Origin: Sphingopyxis sp. JAI128
GTDB taxonomy: Bacteria > Pseudomonadota > Alphaproteobacteria > Sphingomonadales > Sphingomonadaceae
Reading direction: 5' to 3'
Length of the DNA stretch: 64,000 nucleotides
NCBI RefSeq assembly: GCF_014207235.1
Contig: NZ_JACHDA010000002.1
Location: 434,001 to 498,000, forward strand
Shown piece after piece: positions 47,558 to 55,986 of this stretch (position 1 is the first letter of the stretch; every line of letters starts with the position of its first letter). The position numbers and the translations under genes were made by a program. A model generated the notes under the pieces. It saw only the letters and a program-made list of their open reading frames with translations, had not been told where the DNA came from and did not search any database.

Positions 47558-48054
47558 TTGCGCCCCTTCCCTTTCGCGGCGTCCCAAGAGGCAGCGAGAC
47601 GCTGGAGCACCGGGTCCGCCTCGGCACATTCGGCGAGCGTCGGCAGCCACCAGATTTCCAGACGCCGCCCCGACCCCACAAAAGCCGTCGCGCCGGCATC
47701 GCCGACGCGGTCGCGGTGGATGAAACTGGGAAGGAAGCGACCGCTGTCGTCGAGCGCATAGGGCTCGGTATAACTGAAACGCTTCTTGAACTCGCCATCC
47801 TCGTCGAAATCGAGGTTGCGCAGCCGCGCGGTCTCCCGGTCGCGTTCGATCTCGCCGGTCAGCCGATCATATTGATCCTGGCCATAGGCGACGAGGCACG
47901 GCAGTTTTTCATGGAAACCGACCCAGAGTACGCGCTGACCGTCCGCATTGAGGGGCACATTGTTGCGGAACTGAGAGGGAACGGCGATGCGCCCCTTGCC
48001 ATCGATCGCGGCGAAATTGGTGCCTGCATACTGGCCGGGCGTCACAATCGCCAT
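47554..48054 (-). CDS. mraZ: Transcriptional regulator MraZ
   Basis: A 166-residue AbrB-like DNA-binding regulator of the dcw operon with two tandem SpoVT/AbrB-type domains. Visible: [25 protein letters not shown] and, in the second half, [22 protein letters not shown]. In E. coli it binds repeats upstream of its own gene and represses the cluster. ATG 48054 is used. An N-terminal extension to 48132 is unlike the family. A repeat array that could be its operator lies about 125 bases upstream. Confidence 0.95.
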   Translation of the reverse strand: MAIVTPGQYAGTNFAAIDGKGRIAVPSQFRNNVPLNADGQRVLWVGFHEKLPCLVAYGQDQYDRLTGEIERDRETARLRNLDFDEDGEFKKRFSYTEPYALDDSGRFLPSFIHRDRVGDAGATAFVGSGRRLEIWWLPTLAECAEADPVLQRLAASWDAAKGKGRK

Positions 48055-48112
48055 CGCTCTGCCCCCCGTATCCGCGCCACCGGGCAAAACTTCCCCGTCC
48101 CCGGGATCGCAT

Positions 48113-48216
48113 GATTCCGGCTGGTTCGGCACGGGTGGAGATTGCCCCTCTCCGATTCCTGAGTATCAACTATAGATCGGGGTGAAAAGGGGTAATTTAG
48201 GGTAAAATAGGGAATC
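48113..48216. promoter_or_regulatory. Three GANTC sites upstream of mraZ
   Basis: GATTC at 48113-48117, GATTC at 48154-48158 and GAATC at 48212-48216 fall within about 100 bases of the dcw leader. They are candidate CcrM methylation sites. Control by GcrA/CcrM is inferred. Confidence 0.4.
48179..48213 (+). promoter_or_regulatory. Four-unit GGG repeat upstream of mraZ, candidate MraZ operator
   Basis: On the plus strand, GGGGT (48179), GGGGT (48189), AGGGT (48199) and AGGGA (48209) recur at exactly 10-base intervals, separated by AT-rich 5-base spacers. E. coli MraZ binds three TGGGN repeats spaced the same way. Here the repeats are on the strand opposite to mraZ transcription. The 48055-48328 gap holds no gene; it is the dcw leader. 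Confidence 0.6.
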
Positions 48217-48328
48217 TAGGCCCAATTTGCGGCAAAATGACTGAATTGGCGAGCGAAACGCGTTCGGGGCACGCAAGATGTCGCGACAGTGCGGAATTTT
48301 TTCGGGGTTAATTGGGGCGGAGCCCGAC

Positions 48329-49492
48329 TCAAATGGCGCGGCGGCGAATCCACAGCGGGTGGAACATGCGCTGTCCGGCTCCGGGCCACAGGTGCGCGGC
48401 TAGCCATTCCATCGTATCGGCCTGCCGCAGGTGGCCGGCGCCCGGAATGATAGGTTGCCACAAAGGCGCGAAGAGCAGGTCGGCGTCGCCGACCAGCCAG
48501 GCCTCGCCCGTCCCAACGCGGCATTGGAGAATACTATGTTGCGCATAGGCACGGCATTGTTGCGACAGGCGCACAAATCGACCCGCGCTGAACAGGCGCA
48601 GGCGGCTTTCGCCGATGTCGGCCGCCTGCGGCGCGATCTCGTCGGCGGAGGCGGCGCCCAGAACCACATCCCAATGGTCGAGGAGCGGGGTGAGCAGGCT
48701 TGTCACCGGAGGATTGCGCGGGTCACCGAGCGGGTGCCGCGCCGGCCAAGCCGAGAGCGCATCGGCAAGGATGACCGCACGGCCTCCGCCGCGCACGAAG
48801 GTATCGATCGCGATCAGTTCGCGCGGCGCCAGCGCGCGCGGATGCGCGACCAGTAGCGCGCCGCCGGGTGGCGGGACGTGTTCGACGAGGCTGTCGACGA
48901 GCGAGACGGGGCCGGCCGCCTCGATCCGGGCCAGCGCCGGGTCGTCCTGTGTCCCGTCAGCGATCATCGCCGCCATATCGCTGCCACCCGACCAGCGCAG
49001 CGGCAGGCCGGTCAGGATCGTGACGGCGGGCGATCCCGCCGGAGCGACCGCTGGGCGATAGAGAAATGCGAGCAGACCATGCCCCACCCCGAACCAGCCG
49101 GCAACGAGCAGCGGCGCGGCCAGCCAAGGCAGCAAGCGGAAGGCGGGGCGCCACTGGACGAGCCGATCAGCGGCGAAGGCCGCGAGCGCGCTGGCACCCA
49201 CCATCAGGGCTAGTTGCGGCCAGCCTGGCGATCCGGCAAGGAAATAAGCCAGCAGCGCCTGCGCCGCTGCCATACAGGTAAGGGAAAGAAGCGCCGTTTG
49301 CCAGCGAATCGGCGCGGACTCGTGCCGCTGCCAGAATGCGAGTGCGAGCATCGGCATAGCAAGGAGCGGGAGCGAAAGCGCGGGATCGATACGGCCGAGC
49401 AGCGCCTGACCCCCCAACGACCAACCGGCCCCGACGATCAGGATCGCAATCGCAGGAGCGCGCAGCATCGCCCCGCGCAAGGGCGCCGTCAC
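48329..49492 (-). CDS. Membrane protein with Gldg/ABC_transp_aux-like periplasmic domain
   Basis: A 387-residue protein with a hydrophobic N-terminal half (about five or six helices, residues ~10-150, e.g. LPLLAMPMLALAFW and LLPWLAAPLLVAGWFGVG). The soluble C-terminal half resembles the domain of GldG-type ABC-transporter accessory proteins: VTILTGLPLRWSGG, PPGGALLVAHPRALAPRELIAIDTFVRGGGRAVILADALSAW, and GTGEAWLVGDADLLF. No ATPase or permease gene is adjacent, so a transporter role is unproven. Its start overlaps the small upstream gene as ATGA. The family call is tentative. Confidence 0.5.
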   Translation of the reverse strand: MTAPLRGAMLRAPAIAILIVGAGWSLGGQALLGRIDPALSLPLLAMPMLALAFWQRHESAPIRWQTALLSLTCMAAAQALLAYFLAGSPGWPQLALMVGASALAAFAADRLVQWRPAFRLLPWLAAPLLVAGWFGVGHGLLAFLYRPAVAPAGSPAVTILTGLPLRWSGGSDMAAMIADGTQDDPALARIEAAGPVSLVDSLVEHVPPPGGALLVAHPRALAPRELIAIDTFVRGGGRAVILADALSAWPARHPLGDPRNPPVTSLLTPLLDHWDVVLGAASADEIAPQAADIGESRLRLFSAGRFVRLSQQCRAYAQHSILQCRVGTGEAWLVGDADLLFAPLWQPIIPGAGHLRQADTMEWLAAHLWPGAGQRMFHPLWIRRRAI

Positions 49493-49884
49493 TGTTTCGA
49501 CTGGCGCGCGCGCTGAAGGGCAGGGTCGGGCTCGAGATCGGGAACGGTCGACGATGGCGCGGCCTGCGGCACCTTTACCGAAGTTGCCGCATTTTCATCC
49601 TTCGACGAAGGCGACACCGGCTGGACGCCTAGTTCCTCGAGCGGCGCGCCGCTACTGGCCTGTTCGTCGCCCGGCATCTTGACCTCGGTCGCGGTAGCGG
49701 CGTCGGCGGCCGCATTCTGGCGCGCGCGATCACCGATCAGCCCAGCCATGCCGACAAGCAGCAGAACCGTCAGCACCCCGGCAATACCGATCTGCAACCG
49801 CCGCATCGTGTCGTTCACCGGCAGGGAGGCATGGACGACCGCCGGTTTGGGCGCCACGCCATTGTCGATCCGCATGTCCTTCAT
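49489..49884 (-). CDS. Small single-pass membrane protein downstream of cysK
   Basis: A 131-residue protein of unknown function with one predicted transmembrane helix (MRRLQIGIAGVLTVLLLVGMAGLIGDRARQ, ~residues 26-55). A polar, Ser/Ala/Pro-rich low-complexity tail follows. AGGAG lies eight bases before ATG 49884, whose ATGA overlaps the cysK stop. I do not recognise a family. The operon position (cysK, this gene, Gldg-like gene) suggests linked expression only. Confidence 0.6.
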   Translation of the reverse strand: MKDMRIDNGVAPKPAVVHASLPVNDTMRRLQIGIAGVLTVLLLVGMAGLIGDRARQNAAADAATATEVKMPGDEQASSGAPLEELGVQPVSPSSKDENAATSVKVPQAAPSSTVPDLEPDPALQRARQSKQ

Positions 49885-50873
49885 GCCTGCATCTCCTCGG
49901 GAGCGTCCGCAAGCCCCTTGCTCGCCAGCCATTCGGGATTGAAGAGCGTCGAAAGATAGCGAAACCCGCTGTCGCACAGGATGGTTGCAATGCGCTTTCC
50001 GGGCCCGAGCCGACGCGCCAGCGCCATCGCGCCTGCAACATTGATCCCCGACGACAGGCCGAGGCACAGCCCCTCCTCGTCGAGCAGCTGGCGGACGACC
50101 GCAAGCCCTTCGGCATCCGAGATGCGGAATTGGGTGTCGATCGGCGCGCCGTCGAGATTGCCGGTGATGCGGTTCTGGCCGATCCCTTCGGCGACGCTGC
50201 TACCCTCGGCCTTGAGCTCTCCGCATTGGTAATAATTGTAGAGGCCGGCGCCGTGCGGATCGGTGAGCGCGACGACGATGTCGTTATTCTTGGCCTTGAG
50301 CCCGAGCCCGGTCCCGGCAATCGTGCCGCCGGTTCCTGCAGCGCAAGTAAAGCCGTCGATACATCCGTCCATCTGCGCCCAGATTTCTTCCGCCGTGCCG
50401 AAAATGTGCGATTTGCGGTTGGCGATGTTGTCGAACTGGTTCGCCCAGATCGCATTGTCGGTTTCCTCGGCAATGCGGCGTGAGGTGTGGACGAAATGGC
50501 CCGGATTGGCGAAGGGTGCCGGCGGAACGAGCACCAGTTCGGCGCCCAAGGCGCGGATCGTCGCCATCTTCTCGGCACTCTGGTTGTCGGGCATGACAAT
50601 GATCGTCCGGTAGCCCAGCGCATTGCCGACGAGCGCAAGGCCGATTCCGGTGTTCCCCGCCGTCCCCTCGACGATCGTGCCGCCGGGCCGCAAGCTGCCG
50701 TTCGCCTCGGCATCTCGGACGATATAGAGCGCGGCGCGATCCTTCACCGATCCGCCGGGGTTGGCATATTCGCACTTGCCCCAGATTTCGCAGCCGGTCG
50801 CTTCGCTCGGTCCCTTGAGCAGCACCAGCGGCGTGTTGCCGATGAGGTCGAGGCTGTTTGCAGCAATAGTCAT
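49881..50873 (-). CDS. cysK: Cysteine synthase A
   Basis: A 330-residue PLP enzyme that makes cysteine from O-acetylserine and sulfide. DLIGNTPLVLLKG, the PLP lysine K44 in PGGSVKDRAALYI, EGTAGNTGIGLALVGNALGY with the substrate loop, AAGTGGTIAGTGLGLK for the PLP phosphate, and LGLSSGINVAGA. The start is at the expected N-terminus. It leads a three-gene operon with two membrane-protein genes that are unusual partners. Confidence 0.93.
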   Translation of the reverse strand: MTIAANSLDLIGNTPLVLLKGPSEATGCEIWGKCEYANPGGSVKDRAALYIVRDAEANGSLRPGGTIVEGTAGNTGIGLALVGNALGYRTIIVMPDNQSAEKMATIRALGAELVLVPPAPFANPGHFVHTSRRIAEETDNAIWANQFDNIANRKSHIFGTAEEIWAQMDGCIDGFTCAAGTGGTIAGTGLGLKAKNNDIVVALTDPHGAGLYNYYQCGELKAEGSSVAEGIGQNRITGNLDGAPIDTQFRISDAEGLAVVRQLLDEEGLCLGLSSGINVAGAMALARRLGPGKRIATILCDSGFRYLSTLFNPEWLASKGLADAPEEMQA

Positions 50874-51006
50874 GCGCTTGATCTAGGGCGGCGCCCGTGG
50901 CCCCGCAAGACAGCTTCGCTTGCCTAGCCGATGAGGCGCCTTTGTCGACCAACGGCCATCGCCGCCCGACGAACGACTGGCCTGGGCGCCGGCAGGGCTT
51001 GTCATT

Positions 51007-51024
51007 GTGACAGTATAACATTAC
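51007..51024. promoter_or_regulatory. Possible Zur-like operator upstream of the ZnuD-like receptor
   Basis: GTGACAGTATAACATTAC is a partially symmetric sequence centred on TATA, 43 bases before the receptor start. Its right half (TATAACATTAC) resembles known zinc-uptake (Zur) boxes. The left half deviates, so this is a weak call. Confidence 0.35.
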
Positions 51025-51066
51025 TGACGCGCCATCTGGTCGCCATAATTTCAGGACTTTCTCCCT

Positions 51067-53193
51067 ATGCGTTTGCTTTGTTCCGCTGGCTTCACGCTTG
51101 CCCTTTTCCTCGCCGCCCCCGCCTTCGCGCAGGACCGTGCCAGTGCCGTCAGCGACGACGATGTGCACACGGGCGAACCGATCGTCGTCACCGCCCCCTA
51201 CGTCCGCAGCCTCGACATCCTCGGCAATGTGTCGGTGATTGAGGGTGACGAGTTGGCGCGCGACATTCGCGGACAGATCGGCGACACGTTGACGCGGCAA
51301 CCGGGCGTGTCGGCGACGAGCTTTTCGCCTGGTGCATCACGCCCCGTCCTGCGTGGTTTTTCGGGCGAGCGCGTCAAGGTCCTCACCGACGGCATCGGGT
51401 CGATCGACGCTTCGAATACGTCGGCCGACCACGCCGTTACCATCGACCCGCTGACGGTCGAGCGCGTCGAAATCCTGCGCGGCCCCGCGGTGCTGCTGTT
51501 CGGCAGCCAGGCGATCGGCGGCGCGGTCAACCTGTTCGACCGCCGGATCCCCCGCAAGATCCCCACGGACCATGTCCATGTCGATGCGATCGGCGGCTAT
51601 GCGACCGCGGCCAACGACCGCAATATCGGCAGCTCGATCGACGTCGCGCTGAGCCCGCAGATCGTCGCCCATCTCGATGGCAGTTGGCGCAAGACGGGCG
51701 ACACCCGTTCGGGAGGCTTCGTCTACGCCCCGGGCTTGCGCGGCGAATTGCTCGACCTTGCAGCCGAAGAAGCCGAAGAAGGCCATGTCGACGAGGCAGC
51801 CGAACTGACCGAACAGGCGGGCAAGCGCGGCAAGATCGACAATACGCAGAGCGAGACATGGACCGCCGGCGGCGGGCTATCGCTGATCAACGAGGGCGGC
51901 CAGCTGGGCATTTCGGTCGGCTATTTCGACACCAATTACGGCGTGCCCGATCGTCCGAACACCGCGCACGAGCATGAAGGCGAAGAGGAAGAAGGCGGCC
52001 ATGACCATGGCGAAGGCCCGGTCACCATCGGCATGAAGCAATGGCGCGCAGACCTGCGCGGCGAAGTCGAACTGGGCGATGGCTTTTTCGACAAGCTGCG
52101 TATTCGCGGGGGCTTTGCCGATTACAAGCACACCGAGTTCGAAGGCGACGAGGTCGGTACCGTCTTCACCAACCAGGGCGTCGAAGGCCGTCTCGAGCTG
52201 GCGCAGAACGATCACGGCGGCTGGCGGGGCGCCAGCGGCGTTCAGTACAGCCACCGTGATTTCAACGCGATCGGCGCCGAAGCCTTTGTCCCGCGTAACC
52301 TGACCGACCAGTTCGCGCTCTTCACCCTCCAGGAATATACGATGGGTCCGCTCGGACTCGAAGCTGCGGCGCGTTACGAAAAGACCAATGTGCGCGCGCA
52401 GACGCTGGGCTTCAAACGCAATTTTGACAGCTTTTCGGGCGCGCTCGGCGCAACCTACGACATCTTCGACGGCGCGAAATTCGGCGTTTCGGTATCGCGC
52501 GCGGTGCGCGCGCCATCGGCCGAAGAACTGCTGTCGACCGGCCCGCATATCGCCACGCAAAGCTTCGAGGTCGGCAATCCCGATCTGAAGCGCGAATCCA
52601 ACTGGGGGGCCGAAGCGTCGTTCAAGCTCAAGACCGACGGCTTCGACCTCAGCCTTACCGGCTATTCGAACTGGTTCGACAATTTCATCTATTCGGCCGC
52701 GACCGGCGCCGAAGAGGATGAACTGCCCGTCTTCCAATATTTCCAGCGCGACGCACGCGTCTATGGCTTCGAGGCCGAAGCGAGCGCACGGCTCGCGCAG
52801 ATCGGCGGCTTCAATATCGTCGGCGACGTCACCGCCGATATGACGCGCGCCAAGATCAAGAATGCGGGGCTCGATCGCAATGTGCCGCGCATCCCGCCGC
52901 TGCGCGTGCTCGGCGGGCTGGAAGCGCAGGGCGAACGCGTCGATGCGCGGGTCGAGGTCGAATGGACCGACGACCAGACGCGCGTCGCGCAGTTCGAAAC
53001 GCCGACCGACGGCTTCACCCTCGTCAACGCGTCGCTCAGCTGGCGCCCGCTTCCCGAGGCGAAGAATCTGACGCTCAGCCTGTCGGCGAACAATATCTTC
53101 GACGTCGAGGCGCGCCGCCACGCCAGCTTTACCAAGGATTATGTACCGCTGGCAGGCCGCGACTTCCGCCTGACGGCGCGGGCGAGCTTTTGA
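51067..53193 (+). CDS. TonB-dependent receptor, ZnuD-like (probable zinc)
   Basis: A 708-residue outer-membrane receptor. A signal peptide ends PAFAQ. The TonB box-like EPIVVTAP is near residue 38. The plug has LTRQPGVSATSFSPGASRPVLRGFSGERVKVLTDGIGSID, and the barrel ends in RASF. Two charged inserts stand out: ELLDLAAEEAEEGHVDEAAEL (~residues 228-248) and the HEHEGEEEEGGHDHGEGP stretch (301-318). Such His/Glu-rich loops occur in ZnuD, a zinc importer. Substrate zinc is inference; the nearby possible Zur-like site is consistent. Confidence 0.85.
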   Translation: MRLLCSAGFTLALFLAAPAFAQDRASAVSDDDVHTGEPIVVTAPYVRSLDILGNVSVIEGDELARDIRGQIGDTLTRQPGVSATSFSPGASRPVLRGFSGERVKVLTDGIGSIDASNTSADHAVTIDPLTVERVEILRGPAVLLFGSQAIGGAVNLFDRRIPRKIPTDHVHVDAIGGYATAANDRNIGSSIDVALSPQIVAHLDGSWRKTGDTRSGGFVYAPGLRGELLDLAAEEAEEGHVDEAAELTEQAGKRGKIDNTQSETWTAGGGLSLINEGGQLGISVGYFDTNYGVPDRPNTAHEHEGEEEEGGHDHGEGPVTIGMKQWRADLRGEVELGDGFFDKLRIRGGFADYKHTEFEGDEVGTVFTNQGVEGRLELAQNDHGGWRGASGVQYSHRDFNAIGAEAFVPRNLTDQFALFTLQEYTMGPLGLEAAARYEKTNVRAQTLGFKRNFDSFSGALGATYDIFDGAKFGVSVSRAVRAPSAEELLSTGPHIATQSFEVGNPDLKRESNWGAEASFKLKTDGFDLSLTGYSNWFDNFIYSAATGAEEDELPVFQYFQRDARVYGFEAEASARLAQIGGFNIVGDVTADMTRAKIKNAGLDRNVPRIPPLRVLGGLEAQGERVDARVEVEWTDDQTRVAQFETPTDGFTLVNASLSWRPLPEAKNLTLSLSANNIFDVEARRHASFTKDYVPLAGRDFRLTARASF

Positions 53194-53216
53194 TCCCTCG
53201 CTCCGCTCGTCCCGAG

Positions 53217-53245
53217 GACCGGGTCCGGTTGAACCGGACCCGGTC
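53217..53245. terminator. Long perfect hairpin between receptor and fabG
   Basis: Two 14-base arms, GACCGGGTCCGGTT and AACCGGACCCGGTC, are perfect inverted repeats with a single G between (physical loop about four bases). It lies between convergent genes. There is no clear T-run, so it is terminator-like rather than certain. Confidence 0.6.
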
Positions 53246-53254
53246 CGTTCGCAA

Positions 53255-53995
53255 TCAGGACAGCATCGCCATGCCGCCATTCACGTGCAGCGTCTGGCCG
53301 GTGACATAGCCGGCTTCCTTCGATGCCAGATAGACGACGGCGGCCGCGATGTCGCTGCCCTCGCCCATCCGGCCTGCGGGAATACGCTGGTTGAGCGCTT
53401 CCTTTTGCACGTCGGGCAGGTCGTCGGTCATCGCGGTCGCGATGAAGCCCGGCGCGACACAGTTGACGGTGATGCCGCGGCTCGCCAGTTCCTGCGCCAA
53501 CGCCTTGGTCATGCCCGTGACCCCCGCCTTCGACGCCGCATAATTCGCCTGCCCCGGATTACCCGTCGCGCCGACGACGCTGGTGATCGAGACGATGCGC
53601 CCGAAACGCGCTTTCATCATCGGCTTGGCGGCGGCACGCGCGAGACGGAAATTTGCCTCCAGGTTGATGCGGATGACGTCCGACCACTCCTCGTCCTTCA
53701 TCCGCATGATGAGGTTGTCGCGCGTGACGCCGGCGTTGTTGACCAGGATGTCGACCTGCCCGAGTGCCTCGACCGCCGACGGCACAAGAGCATCGACTGC
53801 TGCGCCATCGCCAAGGTTACAAGGCAAGGCAACATGGTCGCCGCCAAGCGTGTCGCGGAAGGCGTTCAACTTGTCGGCGTTCGAGCCCGACACCGCGAGC
53901 CGCGCGCCCTGCGCGGCGAGCGCCTGTGCGATGGCCGAACCGATACCGCCCGAGGCGCCGGTGACAAGGGCGGTCATGCCGGTGAGATCGAACAT
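53255..53995 (-). CDS. fabG: 3-oxoacyl-[ACP] reductase
   Basis: A 246-residue SDR of fatty acid synthesis that reduces 3-ketoacyl-ACP with NADPH. VTGASGGIGSAIAQALA at the start, NNAGVTRDNLIMRM, the catalytic triad S139, Y152 and K156 (SVVGATGNPGQANYAASK), and the C-terminal GQTLHVNGGMAM are all present. It follows fabD by 25 bases, so the two form a fab operon. Assignment as FabG rather than another SDR is supported by fabD. Confidence 0.95.
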   Translation of the reverse strand: MFDLTGMTALVTGASGGIGSAIAQALAAQGARLAVSGSNADKLNAFRDTLGGDHVALPCNLGDGAAVDALVPSAVEALGQVDILVNNAGVTRDNLIMRMKDEEWSDVIRINLEANFRLARAAAKPMMKARFGRIVSITSVVGATGNPGQANYAASKAGVTGMTKALAQELASRGITVNCVAPGFIATAMTDDLPDVQKEALNQRIPAGRMGEGSDIAAAVVYLASKEAGYVTGQTLHVNGGMAMLS

Positions 53996-54020
53996 CTGAG
54001 TTTCTCCTGAAATCTTGTAA

Positions 54021-54959
54021 TTAGAGCGTCTTGAGCAGCGCTTCTATGTCATCCATCGAAATGACGCTGATCGTCTCGACCTCCCCCGCCGCGCTGCGCT
54101 TGACCATCGGCGAGAGAACCTTGCCGCCGAACTCGACGAAGTGCTGAATGCCGATATCCTCCATCGCGCGGACACTTTCGCGCCAGCGGACGCGGCCGGT
54201 GACTTGGCTGACGAGGAGGTCGCGAATCTGGTCCGCGTCGCTGACCGGGCTCGCCGTGACGTTCGCGACGACGGGCACGAGTGGTGCGGCGGGCGATTCG
54301 GTGCCGAGCGCTTCGGCCATAGCGTCGGCGGCGGGCTGCATCAGCGGGCAATGAAAAGGCGCCGAGACGGGGAGCAGCACGCCGCGCTTGATGCCATAAT
54401 CTTTCACGAGAGCGACGGCGCGCTCGACCGCCCCCTTGTGGCCCGAGATCACGACCTGCGACGGGTCGTTGTCGTTGGCGACCGTGCAGACCTCGCCCTC
54501 GGCCGCAGCATCGGCAAGCTTCTGCGCGGTGTCGATATCGGCGCCGAGCAGCGCGGCCATCGCGCCGATGCCGACGGGCACCGCCGCCTGCATGGCCTGC
54601 CCGCGGGTCTTGAGGAGGCGCGCGGTGGTCGCGAGGTCGAAGGCGCCCGCAGCGCAGAGCGCGCTATATTCGCCGAGACTGTGGCCTGCGACATAGTCGG
54701 CCTTGGCGGTGAGCGTCACGCCGCCTTCCTTTTCGAGGACGCGCAACGTCGCGATCGCATTCGCCATGATCGCGGGCTGGGCGTTTTCGGTGAGGGTGAG
54801 CTGATCCTCGGGGCCTTCGCTCATCAGCTGGAACAGCTTCTGCCCGAGGGCGTCGTCGACCTCCTGGAAGACCTCGCGCGCAACCGGCGAAGCATCGGCG
54901 AGCGCCTTGCCCATTCCGACCGCCTGACTGCCCTGACCCGGAAAGATGAATGCGCGCAT
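54021..54959 (-). CDS. fabD: Malonyl-CoA:ACP transacylase
   Basis: A 312-residue transferase that loads malonyl groups onto ACP. FIFPGQGSQAVGMGKAL at the N-terminus, the nucleophile S94 in YVAGHSLGEYSAL, and the catalytic His H203 in VSAPFHCPLM are intact. The C-terminus is typical (HFVEFGGKVLSPMVKR). It is the first gene of the fabD-fabG pair. Together with rpsF-rplI nearby, the order resembles other sphingomonad genomes. Confidence 0.96.
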   Translation of the reverse strand: MRAFIFPGQGSQAVGMGKALADASPVAREVFQEVDDALGQKLFQLMSEGPEDQLTLTENAQPAIMANAIATLRVLEKEGGVTLTAKADYVAGHSLGEYSALCAAGAFDLATTARLLKTRGQAMQAAVPVGIGAMAALLGADIDTAQKLADAAAEGEVCTVANDNDPSQVVISGHKGAVERAVALVKDYGIKRGVLLPVSAPFHCPLMQPAADAMAEALGTESPAAPLVPVVANVTASPVSDADQIRDLLVSQVTGRVRWRESVRAMEDIGIQHFVEFGGKVLSPMVKRSAAGEVETISVISMDDIEALLKTL

Positions 54960-55004
54960 ATTGCGTCCCCTAGCGTAATTTCGAATTGCGCCGCGCCTAT
55001 TCCT

Positions 55005-55832
55005 TCACCCCGCGCGATGCAAGCCGAAGGGCACGACCTTGTTCGCCGCGTCGTGGCCGATGTCGGCCCGTCCAAGCCAGGCGATGCCCGCGCGCGCGCA
55101 CCAGCCTTGCACGATCTCCTCGGCCTCTAGGCCGAAAGGCCGGTCGTTTTCGGGAATGTCGCTGACGCGGCCGAGACGGATCCCTGCAATGTCGCGCGGG
55201 CCGAGATAATTCGCGACGTGGAAGAAAGCGCGGTCGACGGCGTAGAGATATTCGCTGACCTCCTCGACGATGAGGACATGGCCGCCAAGGTCGGGTTCGA
55301 GCGAGGTGCCGAGCAGCATCGACAGCGTCATCAGGTTGAACGCCGCGTGGCGTGCGCCATGCTGCAAGCCCGGCTCGCACGCCGCCGGGTCGCGCGCGAC
55401 AAGCCAGTCGAGCGCGCGCAGCACCGCGGCATCGCCGCCCTCGCGTCGGATATCGGCGACCATCGGACCATGCGCGACATGGTCGAAGCCGTCGCGGTAG
55501 AGCGCGCCGAGCAGATTGCCCTGATCCGAATAGCCGAGGAAGGCCTTGCCGCGCGCCACATCGGTCATCGCCGCGACCGCATCCTCGGCGATCCGGCACG
55601 CGCCATAACCGCCGCGCGCGAACCAGACCGCATCGATATCGGGGCGGTTCGCCATTTCGACGAGCGCGGCGAAGCGGTGCCCGTCCTCGCCCGCGAAATG
55701 GCCGTGCATCGCGAAGCATTGCGGGTCGAAGACAAGCTCGACTTCGGGATAGCCGAGGCTAGCGAGCGCGCGCACCGCCTCCGCATCGTCGGGGAGGATG
55801 GGGGTGGAGGGAGCGACGATACCAATGCGCAT
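55005..55832 (-). CDS. ldcA: LD-carboxypeptidase (S66 family)
   Basis: A 275-residue enzyme that removes the terminal D-Ala from murein tetrapeptide during wall recycling. The nucleophilic serine is S102 in FLGYSDQGNLLGAL. WFARGGYGACRI precedes it. HVLIVEEVSEYLYAVDRAFFHV carries the conserved Glu, and GHDAANKVVPFG carries the late His. ATG 55832 gives the family N-terminus RIGIVAPSTPI. It is divergent from the Mpl-like gene with a palindromic repeat between them. Confidence 0.88.
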   Translation of the reverse strand: MRIGIVAPSTPILPDDAEAVRALASLGYPEVELVFDPQCFAMHGHFAGEDGHRFAALVEMANRPDIDAVWFARGGYGACRIAEDAVAAMTDVARGKAFLGYSDQGNLLGALYRDGFDHVAHGPMVADIRREGGDAAVLRALDWLVARDPAACEPGLQHGARHAAFNLMTLSMLLGTSLEPDLGGHVLIVEEVSEYLYAVDRAFFHVANYLGPRDIAGIRLGRVSDIPENDRPFGLEAEEIVQGWCARAGIAWLGRADIGHDAANKVVPFGLHRAG

Positions 55833-55849
55833 GACCCGGCCTTTGTTTT

Positions 55850-55934
55850 CCGTTCGTGTCGAGCGAAGTCGAGACACCCATCGACATGGCGACGGGCCGA
55901 GGGGCATCTCGACTTCGCTCGATGCGAACGGGAA
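55850..55934. repeat. Palindromic repeat family A, copy 2 (ldcA-mpl gap)
   Basis: Left arm about 55850-55878 and right arm about 55905-55933 match as reverse complements at roughly 25 of 29 positions. They share the core CGAAGTCGAGA and outer CCGTTCG with the copy at 39007. The spacer differs. Confidence 0.75.
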
Positions 55935-55986
55935 AGGGCTTGCCGCTCTTGTTGCAAACCCTTCGCCAAAGCCATATCGCGCGGCC

